From JACKAQ01 sp965227145 (GTDB taxonomy: Bacteria > Calditrichota > Calditrichia > RBG-13-44-9 > J075): 64,000 nt of DNA. The DNA is taken from positions 4,154,001 through 4,218,000 of the forward strand of contig OZ245730.1 in NCBI GenBank assembly GCA_965227145.1, given 5' to 3'. Positions 27,647 to 36,871 of this stretch are shown one piece after another. A program made the position numbers and the translations under genes. The notes beneath the pieces were generated by a model that searched no databases, had not been told where the DNA came from, and worked only from the letters and a program-made list of their open reading frames with translations. Position 1 is the stretch's first letter; each line of letters begins with the position of its first letter.

Positions 27647-29080
27647 ATGCATCGCTCGTCCGTATTCGCAACTTTTTTTCTGTTGACCACACTTTTTTTT
27701 ATCGGATGTGAAAAAGATACCACATCGGTTGGCACACAGCCGATCGATTATGGCAACATCACAACAATAGATTATGCAAAACATGTGCAACCATTGCTAA
27801 ACGATTACGCCGAAATGATGCAGGACGCCGGTGTTTTTCCTGCCGGATTGCAGATGGATTCGTGGTCAGATTTGATCAAAGGCTGGGAACACGGCGAAGT
27901 AATTATCCCTTTTGACGCGGATAACAGCCTGTTGGTGGAAATCAGCACCAAGCTCAGTAATTTCAATGGTTTGGATAGCGTGAAAGTTGAATTTTTGAAA
28001 CGCTGGATCAACGAAGGTGCAAAAAATGCCGCCGGAAATGTGCCGTATTCGGACGCAACAAATTTGCTGTATGCCTGCGATCAGGGCGAAGCGTTGGTGA
28101 GCATTATTGATGCAGATCATCTGGTGGTAATCCGCAATATCGATCTCACCGATTACGGCTATCCGCGCTCCGCAAAACCGCATCACCTGGCGTTTTCGCC
28201 GGACGGTTTGTACTGGTTTGTCAGCTGCATCGATAATCAGGTGAACAAAGTGCTCAAATTTTCCGTCGCGGACAACCAACTGATGGGCGAATTTTCCACC
28301 CCGATTCCCGCACTGCTCGATCATCACCCGACAGAAAATCTGCTGTATATTTCGCGATTCATGGATTTGCAAAATCCTCAAAACGCGATTGCCGCAGCCA
28401 ACTCCCAAACCATGCAGGGCGCAGATGGCAGCACCGGCACTATTTTGCTGCCACCCAGTTTGTTTATTCCGCATGCGATGAAGATAAATCATGCAGGAAC
28501 ATATGTTTACACTGCCAGTTTTGCGGAAGATATGTTTCTGGTTGTCAGCAACAGCACCCGCGAATTTGTTGGTGCGGTATCGTTGGGCAACGATCGCACA
28601 CCGCTGCAGGTTGCCGTAACACCGGATGACAGCAAAGCGTTTGTCGCCTGCATCGGCACCGGCGAAATTGTGGTGCTGGATGTATCCGATCCCGAAAACA
28701 GCACGGTAGAAACCGCCGTTTCCGTTGGCGGCGCACCGTGGCACGGCGTTTTTAACGCGGATGGCAGTAAATTTTATATCGGCAATTTGATGATGAATAA
28801 ATTTCACGTCATCAACACCGCCGATTACAGCGTGCAAACCTTTGGTGCAGGCAACGGCTCGGACGGATTGGTGGAGCTGCACGGTGCAGAAATCCATCCT
28901 GACGGCAGCCGCGTATTTTTCTCCGGACGCAACACAACCGGCAACTACGCTCCCGCTTACGATTTTGGCGACAACAGCAAATCCGGCACCGTGGTTGCCA
29001 TCAACACCGCGGATAACAGCATCGAAAAAGTCATCGAAATCGAGAATTTCGGCTCCGGTTTGCGGATGCTGTCGCGCTAA
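27647..29080 (+). CDS. Beta-propeller lipoprotein with heme-less cytochrome-like N-terminus
   Basis: A lipoprotein signal (LLTTLFFIGC) precedes two regions. Residues about 35-125 (YAKHVQPLLNDY to LKRWINEGA) have the layout of the small cytochrome domain found in planctomycete-type proteins (xVQPIL, then xLxxxS, GxxxxVVPxD, SLL, and IxxWIxxGA), but no CxxCH heme site is present. Residues about 135-470 are YVTN/YncE-like propeller blades (LAFSPDGLYWFVSC, VAVTPDDSKAFVAC, GVFNADGSKFYIGN). It is probably a periplasmic or surface binding protein. The five-heme lipoprotein gene lies 213 bases downstream across a repeat element, so a shared redox or binding role is possible. Confidence 0.75.
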   Translation: MHRSSVFATFFLLTTLFFIGCEKDTTSVGTQPIDYGNITTIDYAKHVQPLLNDYAEMMQDAGVFPAGLQMDSWSDLIKGWEHGEVIIPFDADNSLLVEISTKLSNFNGLDSVKVEFLKRWINEGAKNAAGNVPYSDATNLLYACDQGEALVSIIDADHLVVIRNIDLTDYGYPRSAKPHHLAFSPDGLYWFVSCIDNQVNKVLKFSVADNQLMGEFSTPIPALLDHHPTENLLYISRFMDLQNPQNAIAAANSQTMQGADGSTGTILLPPSLFIPHAMKINHAGTYVYTASFAEDMFLVVSNSTREFVGAVSLGNDRTPLQVAVTPDDSKAFVACIGTGEIVVLDVSDPENSTVETAVSVGGAPWHGVFNADGSKFYIGNLMMNKFHVINTADYSVQTFGAGNGSDGLVELHGAEIHPDGSRVFFSGRNTTGNYAPAYDFGDNSKSGTVVAINTADNSIEKVIEIENFGSGLRMLSR

Positions 29081-29121
29081 GTTTTCCGTATTTGGATAGC
29101 GATCTGTCAATTTTTGTAAAA

Positions 29122-29222
29122 AAAACCGGAGATCCCCGTTCCAATGGAGCCACTTCATGCCCTTTGGAGCAGGAACGACCGTGCAGGTGTCATTCCTGCG
29201 AAGGCAGGAATCTCCCGGTTTT
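29122..29222. repeat. Composite palindromic repeat, GTCATTCCTG class
   Basis: The element is bounded by AAAACCGGAGAT and ATCTCCCGGTTTT, near-perfect inverted ends, and contains the hairpin CATTCCTGCGAAGGCAGGAAT. A related unit with the words GGAGCAGGAA and GGCAGGAATCTC occurs at 51894-51979. It sits between the propeller lipoprotein and the multiheme cytochrome genes. Confidence 0.65.
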
Positions 29223-29293
29223 CAGCAACGATATCCTGTCAGCGACACAATTACAATTTTTCAATTCAGGTAGTATCAAAAACCGGTAAACTG

Positions 29294-30664
29294 ATGACTT
29301 TTTTTTCAAAAAAAATATTGTTTTTATTGATATTAGCTGCACTTTTTCTGATCGTGGCATCTTGCGATAAAACGGATAAAATTGTCGATCCGCCGCCAGC
29401 CGAACCGGATTCGCTGCAATTGATCAAAGACACCTTCGCCGATCCGCAGGTTTGCGCTGGCTGCCATCCCAATCATTATAATGAATGGGAAACCTCGATG
29501 CACGCCTACGCCGTCACCGATCCGGTTTTTCAGCGACTGGTGGAAATTTCCCAACAGCGATCCAACGAACCGGTTGACCAATTTTGCATCAAATGTCACA
29601 GCCCGGTTGCGGTGATGCTCGGCGAAACGCCTGCCGGATTCAGTTTCGACAATCTTTCCGCGCTCACCCGCAAAGGCATCACCTGCGACGTGTGTCACAC
29701 CATCAATTCGCCGGTTATCGAAAGCGGATTGGGGCTGCAAAAACGCCATTATTTTCTCGATCGCACCCGGCGATCCACCATTTCCGATCCGCAGGAAAAC
29801 GCATTTCACGATTCGGAATATGACCCCGCATATAATTTTTCGGATATCTGCAGCCCCTGCCACAATATCCAGGCGCCAAACGGCAACTTTTTTCTCGAAG
29901 AAACCAATCGCGAATGGGACATCAGCCCATATCTGGCGATGGGATTGGAATGCCAGGATTGCCACATGCCGGTGTATTCCGGCAACGCGGCAGTTGGCGG
30001 ACCGCTCCGTGACGACCTCAACCGCCATTATTTTGTGGGCGTGGATTATCCGCTGGTCGATTTTCCGGGGAAAGAGCAGACCATTGCGCTGGTCGATGAA
30101 TTGCTGAAAAATTCCGTCACGCTGACGGTTGAAGCGCCATCGAACGTTTCACCGGGCGAGGCGCTGCCGGTTTCCGTGCGCATCAAAAATGACCGCACCG
30201 GACACAACATTCCCTCCGGCAGCATTTTTGAACGACAGATGTGGGTAGAGCTCGCGCTGGTGAATCTCGACAGCGGCGACACGCTGTTTGCCAGCGGACT
30301 GCTCGATGCCAACAACGATCTTCTCGATGAAAACAGCGATTTCGTGAAAAGCAATCCAACGCTTTTGGACACCGGACTAACACTATTTCGCGGTATTCCA
30401 CAGGATGAAAACGGGCACGAAGTCGAGTTCTTTTGGGAAGCCAGTTTTGTGCAGAAAAATACGATCGAGGCGTTTCGTTCGCACACCGCGGTTTACAACT
30501 GGACAGCGCCGCAAAATTCAGCCATGCTGGAAGTTCGCGCGCGTTTGCGGTTCCGCTCATTTCCACCCTATTTTTTGCGCAAAATTGATTTGCCGGAATT
30601 GCAAAACGAACTGCGGATTTTTGAAATGGAATCGGCAGCGCAAATTGTTCGCGTCGGTAGTTGA
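29294..30664 (+). CDS. Five-heme c-type cytochrome lipoprotein
   Basis: I place the start at 29294, where a lipoprotein signal begins (ILFLLILAALFLIVASC); the reading frame upstream lies inside a repeat element. The mature 440-residue protein has five CxxCH heme-binding sites: CAGCH, CIKCH, CDVCH, CSPCH and CQDCH. They are spread over about residues 50-225 with spacing like cytochrome c554 and related multiheme proteins. The C-terminal ~200 residues are beta-rich and hold no heme site (LTVEAPSNVSPGEALPVSVR). It probably carries electrons in the periplasm or at the outer membrane. The electron partner is not in the window. Confidence 0.87.
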   Translation: MTFFSKKILFLLILAALFLIVASCDKTDKIVDPPPAEPDSLQLIKDTFADPQVCAGCHPNHYNEWETSMHAYAVTDPVFQRLVEISQQRSNEPVDQFCIKCHSPVAVMLGETPAGFSFDNLSALTRKGITCDVCHTINSPVIESGLGLQKRHYFLDRTRRSTISDPQENAFHDSEYDPAYNFSDICSPCHNIQAPNGNFFLEETNREWDISPYLAMGLECQDCHMPVYSGNAAVGGPLRDDLNRHYFVGVDYPLVDFPGKEQTIALVDELLKNSVTLTVEAPSNVSPGEALPVSVRIKNDRTGHNIPSGSIFERQMWVELALVNLDSGDTLFASGLLDANNDLLDENSDFVKSNPTLLDTGLTLFRGIPQDENGHEVEFFWEASFVQKNTIEAFRSHTAVYNWTAPQNSAMLEVRARLRFRSFPPYFLRKIDLPELQNELRIFEMESAAQIVRVGS

Positions 30665-30685
30665 GCCATTCTTTCGCAATAATAG

Positions 30686-30709
30686 GTAGGGATCGGTCGA
30701 GACCGTTCC
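30686..30709. repeat. GTAGGG-family palindromic element
   Basis: GTAGGGATCGGTC is followed by GACCGTTCC after two bases, giving an imperfect hairpin between the cytochrome and FG-GAP genes. It resembles the copies at 49409-49433 and 61474-61542. Confidence 0.5.
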
Positions 30710-30743
30710 GAAAAAGAGAATCTCTATTTTTAAGAATTAAATA

Positions 30744-32921
30744 ATGAACCTAAAGTCAATTTTTCTCCTGCTATTGTCCTGCCAGATTTTTGCCCAAACA
30801 TGGGAATTTCAACGCGAAGTGACGCCATTTCTTGTGCTCAACGAAACGGGCGTTCCCTACCAGCAGCCATTTTTTGGCGGGCTGAATGCGCCATCGCACC
30901 AATTTCTGGACATCGATGGCGATAACGACGCGGATTTGTTCGTGCAGGATCGCGCCAATCACCTCATTTTTTTTCGCAACGGCGGCACGCCAAACGCCCC
31001 CGCATTTCAATGGGAAACGGATGAATTTGCAGATTTGTTCGTCGGATCGTGGTTCAAATTTGCCGATGTCGATCTCGATGGCGATTTCGATCTGTTTGCC
31101 GAAAATCCCTTCGGCATCATCCGTTATTTTCAAAATACTGGCTCCGCAGCCGCCGCAAATTTTGTGATTTCCGCGGACACGCTGCGCGATGAAACCGGCG
31201 AAGCAATCATCGTGGACGGACCGAGCGTTCCGGAATGGGCGGATATGTATTGCGCCAACCGGTTCGATCTGTTTTTGGGACGAATCAGCGGCTATACCAC
31301 TGAATACCGTTTGTTGGGATTTGATTCAAACAACGTGCCGATTTACCGGCACATCACCGATACATTTGAAAATCTGCAAATTTTAACCGGAGGCGGACGC
31401 AACACAACCGCACCGGCAGATGACCGCCACGGTGCCAATTCACTCACATTTCTGGACATCGACGACGATGGCGACCTCGATTTGTTTTGGGGCGATTTTT
31501 TCGCAAACAGCATTATTTTCATCGAAAACACCGGCACCTGCGGCAATCCGGTATTTGAAATCGCAAATATTGTTGAGGAATTTCCGCCGGTTAATCCGGT
31601 CGATACCGGCGGTTTCAACATTCCGCGATTCGCGGATATCGACGGCGACGGCGACGCCGATATGTTTGTGAGTGTGTTCGGCGGCTCCGGCTCGTTTGTG
31701 ACCGACAAAGAGGCGAATTTTTATTTTTATGAAAATGGCGGCGACGCAACTTCGCCCGATTTTGCGCTGCAAACCAAAGATTTTGTGAACAGTATCGACA
31801 TCGGGCAAAACACCATTCCGGCATTTGCGGACATCGACAACGACGGCGATTTGGATATGTTTTTGTCCAATCAGGTGGATATCGACGCGCCGGGACAATC
31901 GAACAGCCGGCTTCATTTTTTCGAAAATACCGGCAGCGCAACCGCGCCCGTTTTTGAATTAACGGATGAAAATTACCTCAATTTCGACAACCCGCTTTTC
32001 GGCAGCAATTACGCGCCGGCATTCACGGATATCGATGCGGATGGCGATCTCGATTTATTTTTGGGACAGTGGGATGGCAAAATTAATTTTTGGCAAAACG
32101 AAGGATCTCCCATTATTGCGCAGTTTAATTTGATCGACGCAAATTTTGGGAGCATCGATATCGGCAGCAACAGCACGCCTACATTCGCGGATATCGACGC
32201 AGATGGCGATGCCGATTTGTTCATCGGCGAAGTGAGCGGGAACCTCAATTTTTACCGGAACACCGGAACGCCGCAAAACGCGGTTTTCGAGCTGGTCACG
32301 AACGAGTTTGCCGGAATCAATCTCGGTTTTCAGCAATATACATTTCCCAAATTTGTGGATGTTGATCGCGATGGCGATCTCGATTTGTTGCTCGGCAGCG
32401 AGTCGCTCGGCACATTTTTGTATCGCAACACCGGAACGCCGCAAAACGCTGATTTTGCGTTGGACAACAGTTTCAACCTGCCAATTCATTTGCACAATTC
32501 ACCCGATCCGGTGGATATCGATGGCGATGGCGATCTCGATTTGGTGATCGGCGTGGATGGCGGCGGCGTGATTTTTTACAAAAATCTGGAATTTTCGGTG
32601 GGTATTTCCCCCGAAACCAGTGTGCAATTTCCCGCGTCAATTCATTTGCTGGACAATTATCCCAACCCGTTCAATCCCTCCACAACGATTGTTTACGAAA
32701 TTTCGCCAAAAGTTGGCGGGCAGCATTCGATTGCCATTTTCAACATTTTGGGTGAGGTGATTCGGGAATGGCAGTTCGCCAACGATGCAATGCGCATTCG
32801 CCGTGAAATCCGGTGGGACGCGACCGATGCTTCCGGCAATACCGTTTCCAGTGGTATTTATTTGTTACAAATTCGTTCCGCCAACGCGATGCAAACCATC
32901 AAAATCTTGCTCACGCGCTAA
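30744..32921 (+). CDS. Secreted FG-GAP/VCBS-repeat protein with C-terminal sorting domain
   Basis: The 725-residue protein has a short signal peptide (IFLLLLSCQIFAQ) and at least nine calcium-binding-type repeats of the form DIDxDGDxDLF, for example DVDLDGDFDLF, DIDDDGDLDLF and DIDADGDADLF, spaced by about 50-100 residues. This indicates an integrin-like beta-propeller. The last ~85 residues are a T9SS type A-like sorting domain beginning NYPNPFNPSTTIVYEIS and ending in KILLTR. It is probably surface-attached or secreted and may bind ligands or surfaces. It follows the multiheme cytochrome gene after 79 bases that include a palindromic repeat. Confidence 0.87.
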   Translation: MNLKSIFLLLLSCQIFAQTWEFQREVTPFLVLNETGVPYQQPFFGGLNAPSHQFLDIDGDNDADLFVQDRANHLIFFRNGGTPNAPAFQWETDEFADLFVGSWFKFADVDLDGDFDLFAENPFGIIRYFQNTGSAAAANFVISADTLRDETGEAIIVDGPSVPEWADMYCANRFDLFLGRISGYTTEYRLLGFDSNNVPIYRHITDTFENLQILTGGGRNTTAPADDRHGANSLTFLDIDDDGDLDLFWGDFFANSIIFIENTGTCGNPVFEIANIVEEFPPVNPVDTGGFNIPRFADIDGDGDADMFVSVFGGSGSFVTDKEANFYFYENGGDATSPDFALQTKDFVNSIDIGQNTIPAFADIDNDGDLDMFLSNQVDIDAPGQSNSRLHFFENTGSATAPVFELTDENYLNFDNPLFGSNYAPAFTDIDADGDLDLFLGQWDGKINFWQNEGSPIIAQFNLIDANFGSIDIGSNSTPTFADIDADGDADLFIGEVSGNLNFYRNTGTPQNAVFELVTNEFAGINLGFQQYTFPKFVDVDRDGDLDLLLGSESLGTFLYRNTGTPQNADFALDNSFNLPIHLHNSPDPVDIDGDGDLDLVIGVDGGGVIFYKNLEFSVGISPETSVQFPASIHLLDNYPNPFNPSTTIVYEISPKVGGQHSIAIFNILGEVIREWQFANDAMRIRREIRWDATDASGNTVSSGIYLLQIRSANAMQTIKILLTR

Positions 32922-33067
32922 AAAAACGGGGGCAATTTTTCATTTATTTTCCAGTTCTCGAAAGTATGATCTGTCGCGGTTTAAATTATTTCTACTCTTG
33001 TATATTTCATTTCAGAAGCGGATATTCACCGATCGATAAGTAAAAAATACGAGTTAATTACAAATTT

Positions 33068-33895
33068 ATGATAAAGTTGTTGCGCAATATGCGCGAAAAT
33101 AAAGTCATCATGGAAGAACTAATAACACGGAAAGTTGACAATCGCAAAATTACGCCGGATCTGGATTGGGCGGATTTTCGCGGTTTTTCATTATTGTTTG
33201 ATAATCCAGGCAATCATTTGCGCCCGATTTCGAGCAATTTATCGGTTATCGATTGCCAGTTGCAAAACGCTCGCGAACTCAAATTCTACAACTGTTTACA
33301 CAACGCCCTTCAATCGCTGAATGTGTTTCGCATGCGCGATGACTGGCAGTTTTGCATGTTGCCGGAATCGTCATATCACGTTACCGCGTGGGATGGATTG
33401 AACGATTTCAATCGGGGCGATATTAATGGTGTATTGCAATCTGCCGCAAACATTTTTTTCCAGAATTTTGCGCCATCTTTTGCAGCGGATAATCCGTTAA
33501 CCCAACCGATGTATGAGTCATTAATGCGCTTCGAAAGCAGCTTTCCCTTGACGTTCAAATTTGGTGATTTGCAGCAATGGGGCAACCAGTCGCTGGTGGC
33601 TACGCTGCTCCCCGCGGATGATTCGTGCCGGGAAAAACTGGCTGATTTTGTCCGGGAACGCAATAATTTGAACGTTCAATATGAGCAATACGGCGTTCAG
33701 ATGAAAAATCATTTTGCGCCGCATGTGTCATTGGGATATTATGCGAACTCATCGCTGGCGAAGGAAACCTGGCGGCATTTACCGCATTGGCAGGAATGTT
33801 TCCGGGAGTATTTGCAGGATTGCACGATCACTTTTACATCGATGACCGGATACGGATTTACAAACATGACCACATTTTTCAAACGCATCGCGTAA
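33068..33895 (+). CDS. 2H-phosphoesterase-like protein
   Basis: The 275-residue protein has two widely spaced His-x-Thr/Ser motifs: H104-V-T106 in SYHVTAWDG and H219-V-S221 in APHVSLGYY. This arrangement defines the 2H phosphoesterase superfamily (LigT, cyclic-nucleotide and RNA end-processing enzymes). No signal peptide is seen. The substrate is unknown; cyclic phosphodiesters are usual for the superfamily. The ATG at 33068 has no clear ribosome site, and the in-frame ATGs at codons 8 and 15 are possible. It is convergent with the marC-like gene 22 bases away. Confidence 0.62.
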   Translation: MIKLLRNMRENKVIMEELITRKVDNRKITPDLDWADFRGFSLLFDNPGNHLRPISSNLSVIDCQLQNARELKFYNCLHNALQSLNVFRMRDDWQFCMLPESSYHVTAWDGLNDFNRGDINGVLQSAANIFFQNFAPSFAADNPLTQPMYESLMRFESSFPLTFKFGDLQQWGNQSLVATLLPADDSCREKLADFVRERNNLNVQYEQYGVQMKNHFAPHVSLGYYANSSLAKETWRHLPHWQECFREYLQDCTITFTSMTGYGFTNMTTFFKRIA

Positions 33896-33917
33896 CAGCG
33901 CTTCACCCGTCCGGGCA

Positions 33918-34526
33918 TCAGGAAATTTTCAGAAATTGCAAATATACTTTGATGCCGTTCAGCAACATCTGCACCGAAATCATAATCAACAACATTCCCA
34001 TTAAACGCTCTACCGCTGCCAATCCGCGCCGGCGCAATAATTTGTAAAACAGCGGCGCTGCCAGCAAAATTACGGCCGTAATTCCCCATGCCATCATCAG
34101 CGCAGACAGCCAGTCGGTCATTCGGGAAGGATCGCTGCGCACCATCAAAATCAGGGTTGCCAGGGCAGAGGGTCCGGCAATTAACGGGATGGCCAGCGGC
34201 ACAATAAACGGCTCGCCTTCCAGCGATTCGCCCATTATCCCATGCCGCGACGGAAAAATCATCCGGATGGCGATAATAAACAAAACGATCCCGCCGGCGA
34301 TGCTCACCGATTCCTGCTCCAATTGCAAAAAGTTCAGCAAATTTTGTCCAAAATACAGAAAAATCAATAGGATAGCCAATGCAATCACCAGCTCGCGCAG
34401 AATGATTATCCGGCGTCTTTTGGGTTCAAAATCTTTCAACAAAGAGAGAAAAAGCGGTACATTTCCCAATGGATCCATTACCAAAAACAACACCACTGCA
34501 GATGATAAAATACCTGAATCAATCAT
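33918..34526 (-). CDS. MarC-family integral membrane protein
   Basis: The 202-residue protein has about six membrane helices. The MarC (UPF0056) signature is clear at the start (LFLVMDPLGNVPLFLSLL) and in the middle (VPLAIPLIAGPSALATLI). The exact activity of the family is not established, despite its old link to antibiotic resistance. I start at the ATG at 34526, where the hydrophobic sequence begins; the open frame runs further upstream into the pullulanase gene without membrane character. It follows the pullulanase gene by 17 bases on the same strand. Confidence 0.85.
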   Translation of the reverse strand: MIDSGILSSAVVLFLVMDPLGNVPLFLSLLKDFEPKRRRIIILRELVIALAILLIFLYFGQNLLNFLQLEQESVSIAGGIVLFIIAIRMIFPSRHGIMGESLEGEPFIVPLAIPLIAGPSALATLILMVRSDPSRMTDWLSALMMAWGITAVILLAAPLFYKLLRRRGLAAVERLMGMLLIMISVQMLLNGIKVYLQFLKIS

Positions 34527-34543
34527 ATCCAAATTCCAGTGAT

Positions 34544-36871
34544 TTAGCGAATCCGTTTTAAAATTACGCCGCCGGTTGCGGAAACTGCAATTGTTAAACC
34601 CGTATGTGGTTTGGGCATTTCCGCATGCACGGTTTCGGCATCTGCCATTATCACCCAATCACCGGGCGGCAACGTAAACCGGTGATTTTTTTTTGAATTG
34701 CCATTGAGCACTACCAAAAAATTTTGCCCCGGCATGGTGATTTCGTAAGCCAGCAGCAACGGATCGTTTGTGCCCAAAAAGCGGATGTTTTCCGGGTTGG
34801 CATGACGGAATGCGGAATAGCTTTTGCGAATGTCAATCAATCCGCGATAGTAGTCGATCAGCACAGTATTCGCATCGGCGTGATCGTAGTTTAACCAGTT
34901 GGTTTCATTGTCTTTATCATAGCTGTTGTGATCGATTTTCCCGATGTTCAGATCGGGTACAGTGGTTTTGGCGATCACTTTGCTGCGGGCAAATTCCTGC
35001 CCCGAATGCAGCATAATTCCACCCTGACTGGTGAGCAAAACCATCGCAGCCAGTTTGTTGGTTTTCAATTGCGCGGGTGATAATTTTGCGTGTGCGTCCA
35101 CATCGGTAATGACGGTATCTTCGCGAACTTCGCCGAGCGCCAACCGGATAAAATCGCCGAGCGTGTGGTCATCGTGCGATTCCAGATAGTTGATCGCGTG
35201 CCCCACTTCCAGAAATAATCCGCCATATTCGCGCAGCGTGCCCATCACATTATTTTGCAGGGATTGCTGCGTAACGCCGCTTTTCCACTGCCCGAAAATA
35301 AACCCGGCATCATCATGTGGATTCCAGCCTTTGAATCCGTTGCGAATCTGGTCGTTCCACGATCCCCAGCCGTATTCAGAAAACGTTGCCGGCGCGTAGC
35401 CGCCACCGCCCCACGGCTCGGCAATCAGATGCACATTCGGGTTGATTTTCCGCGCCGCATTGCGGATCGCTTCGATGGTACCCCAATCGATCATCGCAGC
35501 CAAATCGAACCGGAATCCATCGATGCGATATTCTTTCATCCAGTGCAGCACGCTTTCGACAATCATTCGCCGGGCCATCGGGCGTTCGGTTTTGAAATCG
35601 TTGCCACAACCGCTGGCGCTTTCGAAATCGCAATTTGGCTTCAGCCGGAAATAATAAAATTTATCGATATATTTGTATGGGTTGTGGTCGTATTGCGAAA
35701 CGTGATTGTAAACCACATCCAAAATTACCGCAATTTGATTGTTGTGAAACGCTTTTACCATCGCCTTAAATTCGCGAACCTGCCGCCCGTCTGTGCCGTT
35801 GTATTCGCCCGGCCGCATATTTCCGCCGCTGGCGTAATATGATTCCGGCGCGAAAAAGTAGCTGGTCATATATCCCCAATGGTTGCGGGCGTAGGGATTC
35901 CAGGTATTTGTCGGATAGCCCGCAATGGTGCTGTCACGATAGGGAATTTCGATATTCCCAAAATCCTGCACCGGCAACAACTCCACCGCGTTGATGCCAA
36001 GATTTTTCAAATACGGCAATCCGCCGCGTTGATTTTCATTCACCAATCCGGTGTAGCTGCCGCGCAATTCTGCCGCAACACCCGAGGTTGGGTGCGCGGT
36101 CATATCGCGTACGTGCATTTCGTAAACAATCAAATCGCGTGGTGAAATATCTACCCGTTGGGTATTTTCCCAGTCAAACGGCTCGTTTTTGGGAAGAATC
36201 AGCGTTTTTGCCGGATGTGTAAAATGGTTTTGCGAAACAACTGCCGGGCTGTACGGATCGGCCAGCACCAATGTAGAATCAAACATTTCGCCATTGCCCT
36301 GCGGACCGTGAACACGGTAGCCGTAATATTTGCCAGCCAGTGGCCGATTCTGCGAATCAGCGAATTCCCAAACACCGTCGGCATCGCGTTTCATCAGATA
36401 TTCATCGCCTGTTTGCGCATCGTTCCGGTCAAACAGCACCAGCTTTACCCATTTGGCGCGTGGCGCAAATAACCGGAAAGTTAACCGGTTATTTTCCATC
36501 CGGCAGCCCAATGGTTTTTCGGAATACAGATCATCCAAAATACCGTCAGGCACCAAAAAATGGCGGGACCCATCGGGAAAAATTGCATGATAGTGCGTAT
36601 CCAGCCGGAACGGCATTTTTGAATAAATATTCATCAGATCAGCATCAATTTCAACCTTGTCGATCGCAATCGGCGGATCAATGCGTATCGTTTTGAGCGT
36701 ATCACCGATTATTTTTGTATCAAATTTTATCTGGGCTAACTGGGGACCCTGTAATTTTGACCATTCAACGGTTTCTATTGTTTGCTGTGCTTTCACCACG
36801 CTGATTACTCCGGAAAATATCAATCCTAACATTACAACAGCACTGATTCGATTTAAAAAAAATGTATTCAT
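34544..36871 (-). CDS. Exported type I pullulanase-like glycoside hydrolase (GH13)
   Basis: The 775-residue enzyme should cut alpha-1,6 branch points in pullulan, glycogen or starch. It has a hydrophobic N-terminal signal (AVVMLGLIFSGVISVVKAQ), a carbohydrate-binding-like early part (RLFAPRAKWVKLVLFD) and the GH13 barrel. The four conserved regions are visible: VILDVVYNHV near residue 385, GFRFDLAAMID near 455 (nucleophile Asp), LIAEPWGGG near 484 (acid Glu) and ESHDDHTL near 565 (third Asp). YNHV and AEPWGGG fit the pullulanase subfamily better than isoamylase. GAGGT lies three bases before the ATG. It diverges from the polysaccharide locus across a 520-base gap. Confidence 0.9.
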   Translation of the reverse strand: MNTFFLNRISAVVMLGLIFSGVISVVKAQQTIETVEWSKLQGPQLAQIKFDTKIIGDTLKTIRIDPPIAIDKVEIDADLMNIYSKMPFRLDTHYHAIFPDGSRHFLVPDGILDDLYSEKPLGCRMENNRLTFRLFAPRAKWVKLVLFDRNDAQTGDEYLMKRDADGVWEFADSQNRPLAGKYYGYRVHGPQGNGEMFDSTLVLADPYSPAVVSQNHFTHPAKTLILPKNEPFDWENTQRVDISPRDLIVYEMHVRDMTAHPTSGVAAELRGSYTGLVNENQRGGLPYLKNLGINAVELLPVQDFGNIEIPYRDSTIAGYPTNTWNPYARNHWGYMTSYFFAPESYYASGGNMRPGEYNGTDGRQVREFKAMVKAFHNNQIAVILDVVYNHVSQYDHNPYKYIDKFYYFRLKPNCDFESASGCGNDFKTERPMARRMIVESVLHWMKEYRIDGFRFDLAAMIDWGTIEAIRNAARKINPNVHLIAEPWGGGGYAPATFSEYGWGSWNDQIRNGFKGWNPHDDAGFIFGQWKSGVTQQSLQNNVMGTLREYGGLFLEVGHAINYLESHDDHTLGDFIRLALGEVREDTVITDVDAHAKLSPAQLKTNKLAAMVLLTSQGGIMLHSGQEFARSKVIAKTTVPDLNIGKIDHNSYDKDNETNWLNYDHADANTVLIDYYRGLIDIRKSYSAFRHANPENIRFLGTNDPLLLAYEITMPGQNFLVVLNGNSKKNHRFTLPPGDWVIMADAETVHAEMPKPHTGLTIAVSATGGVILKRIR

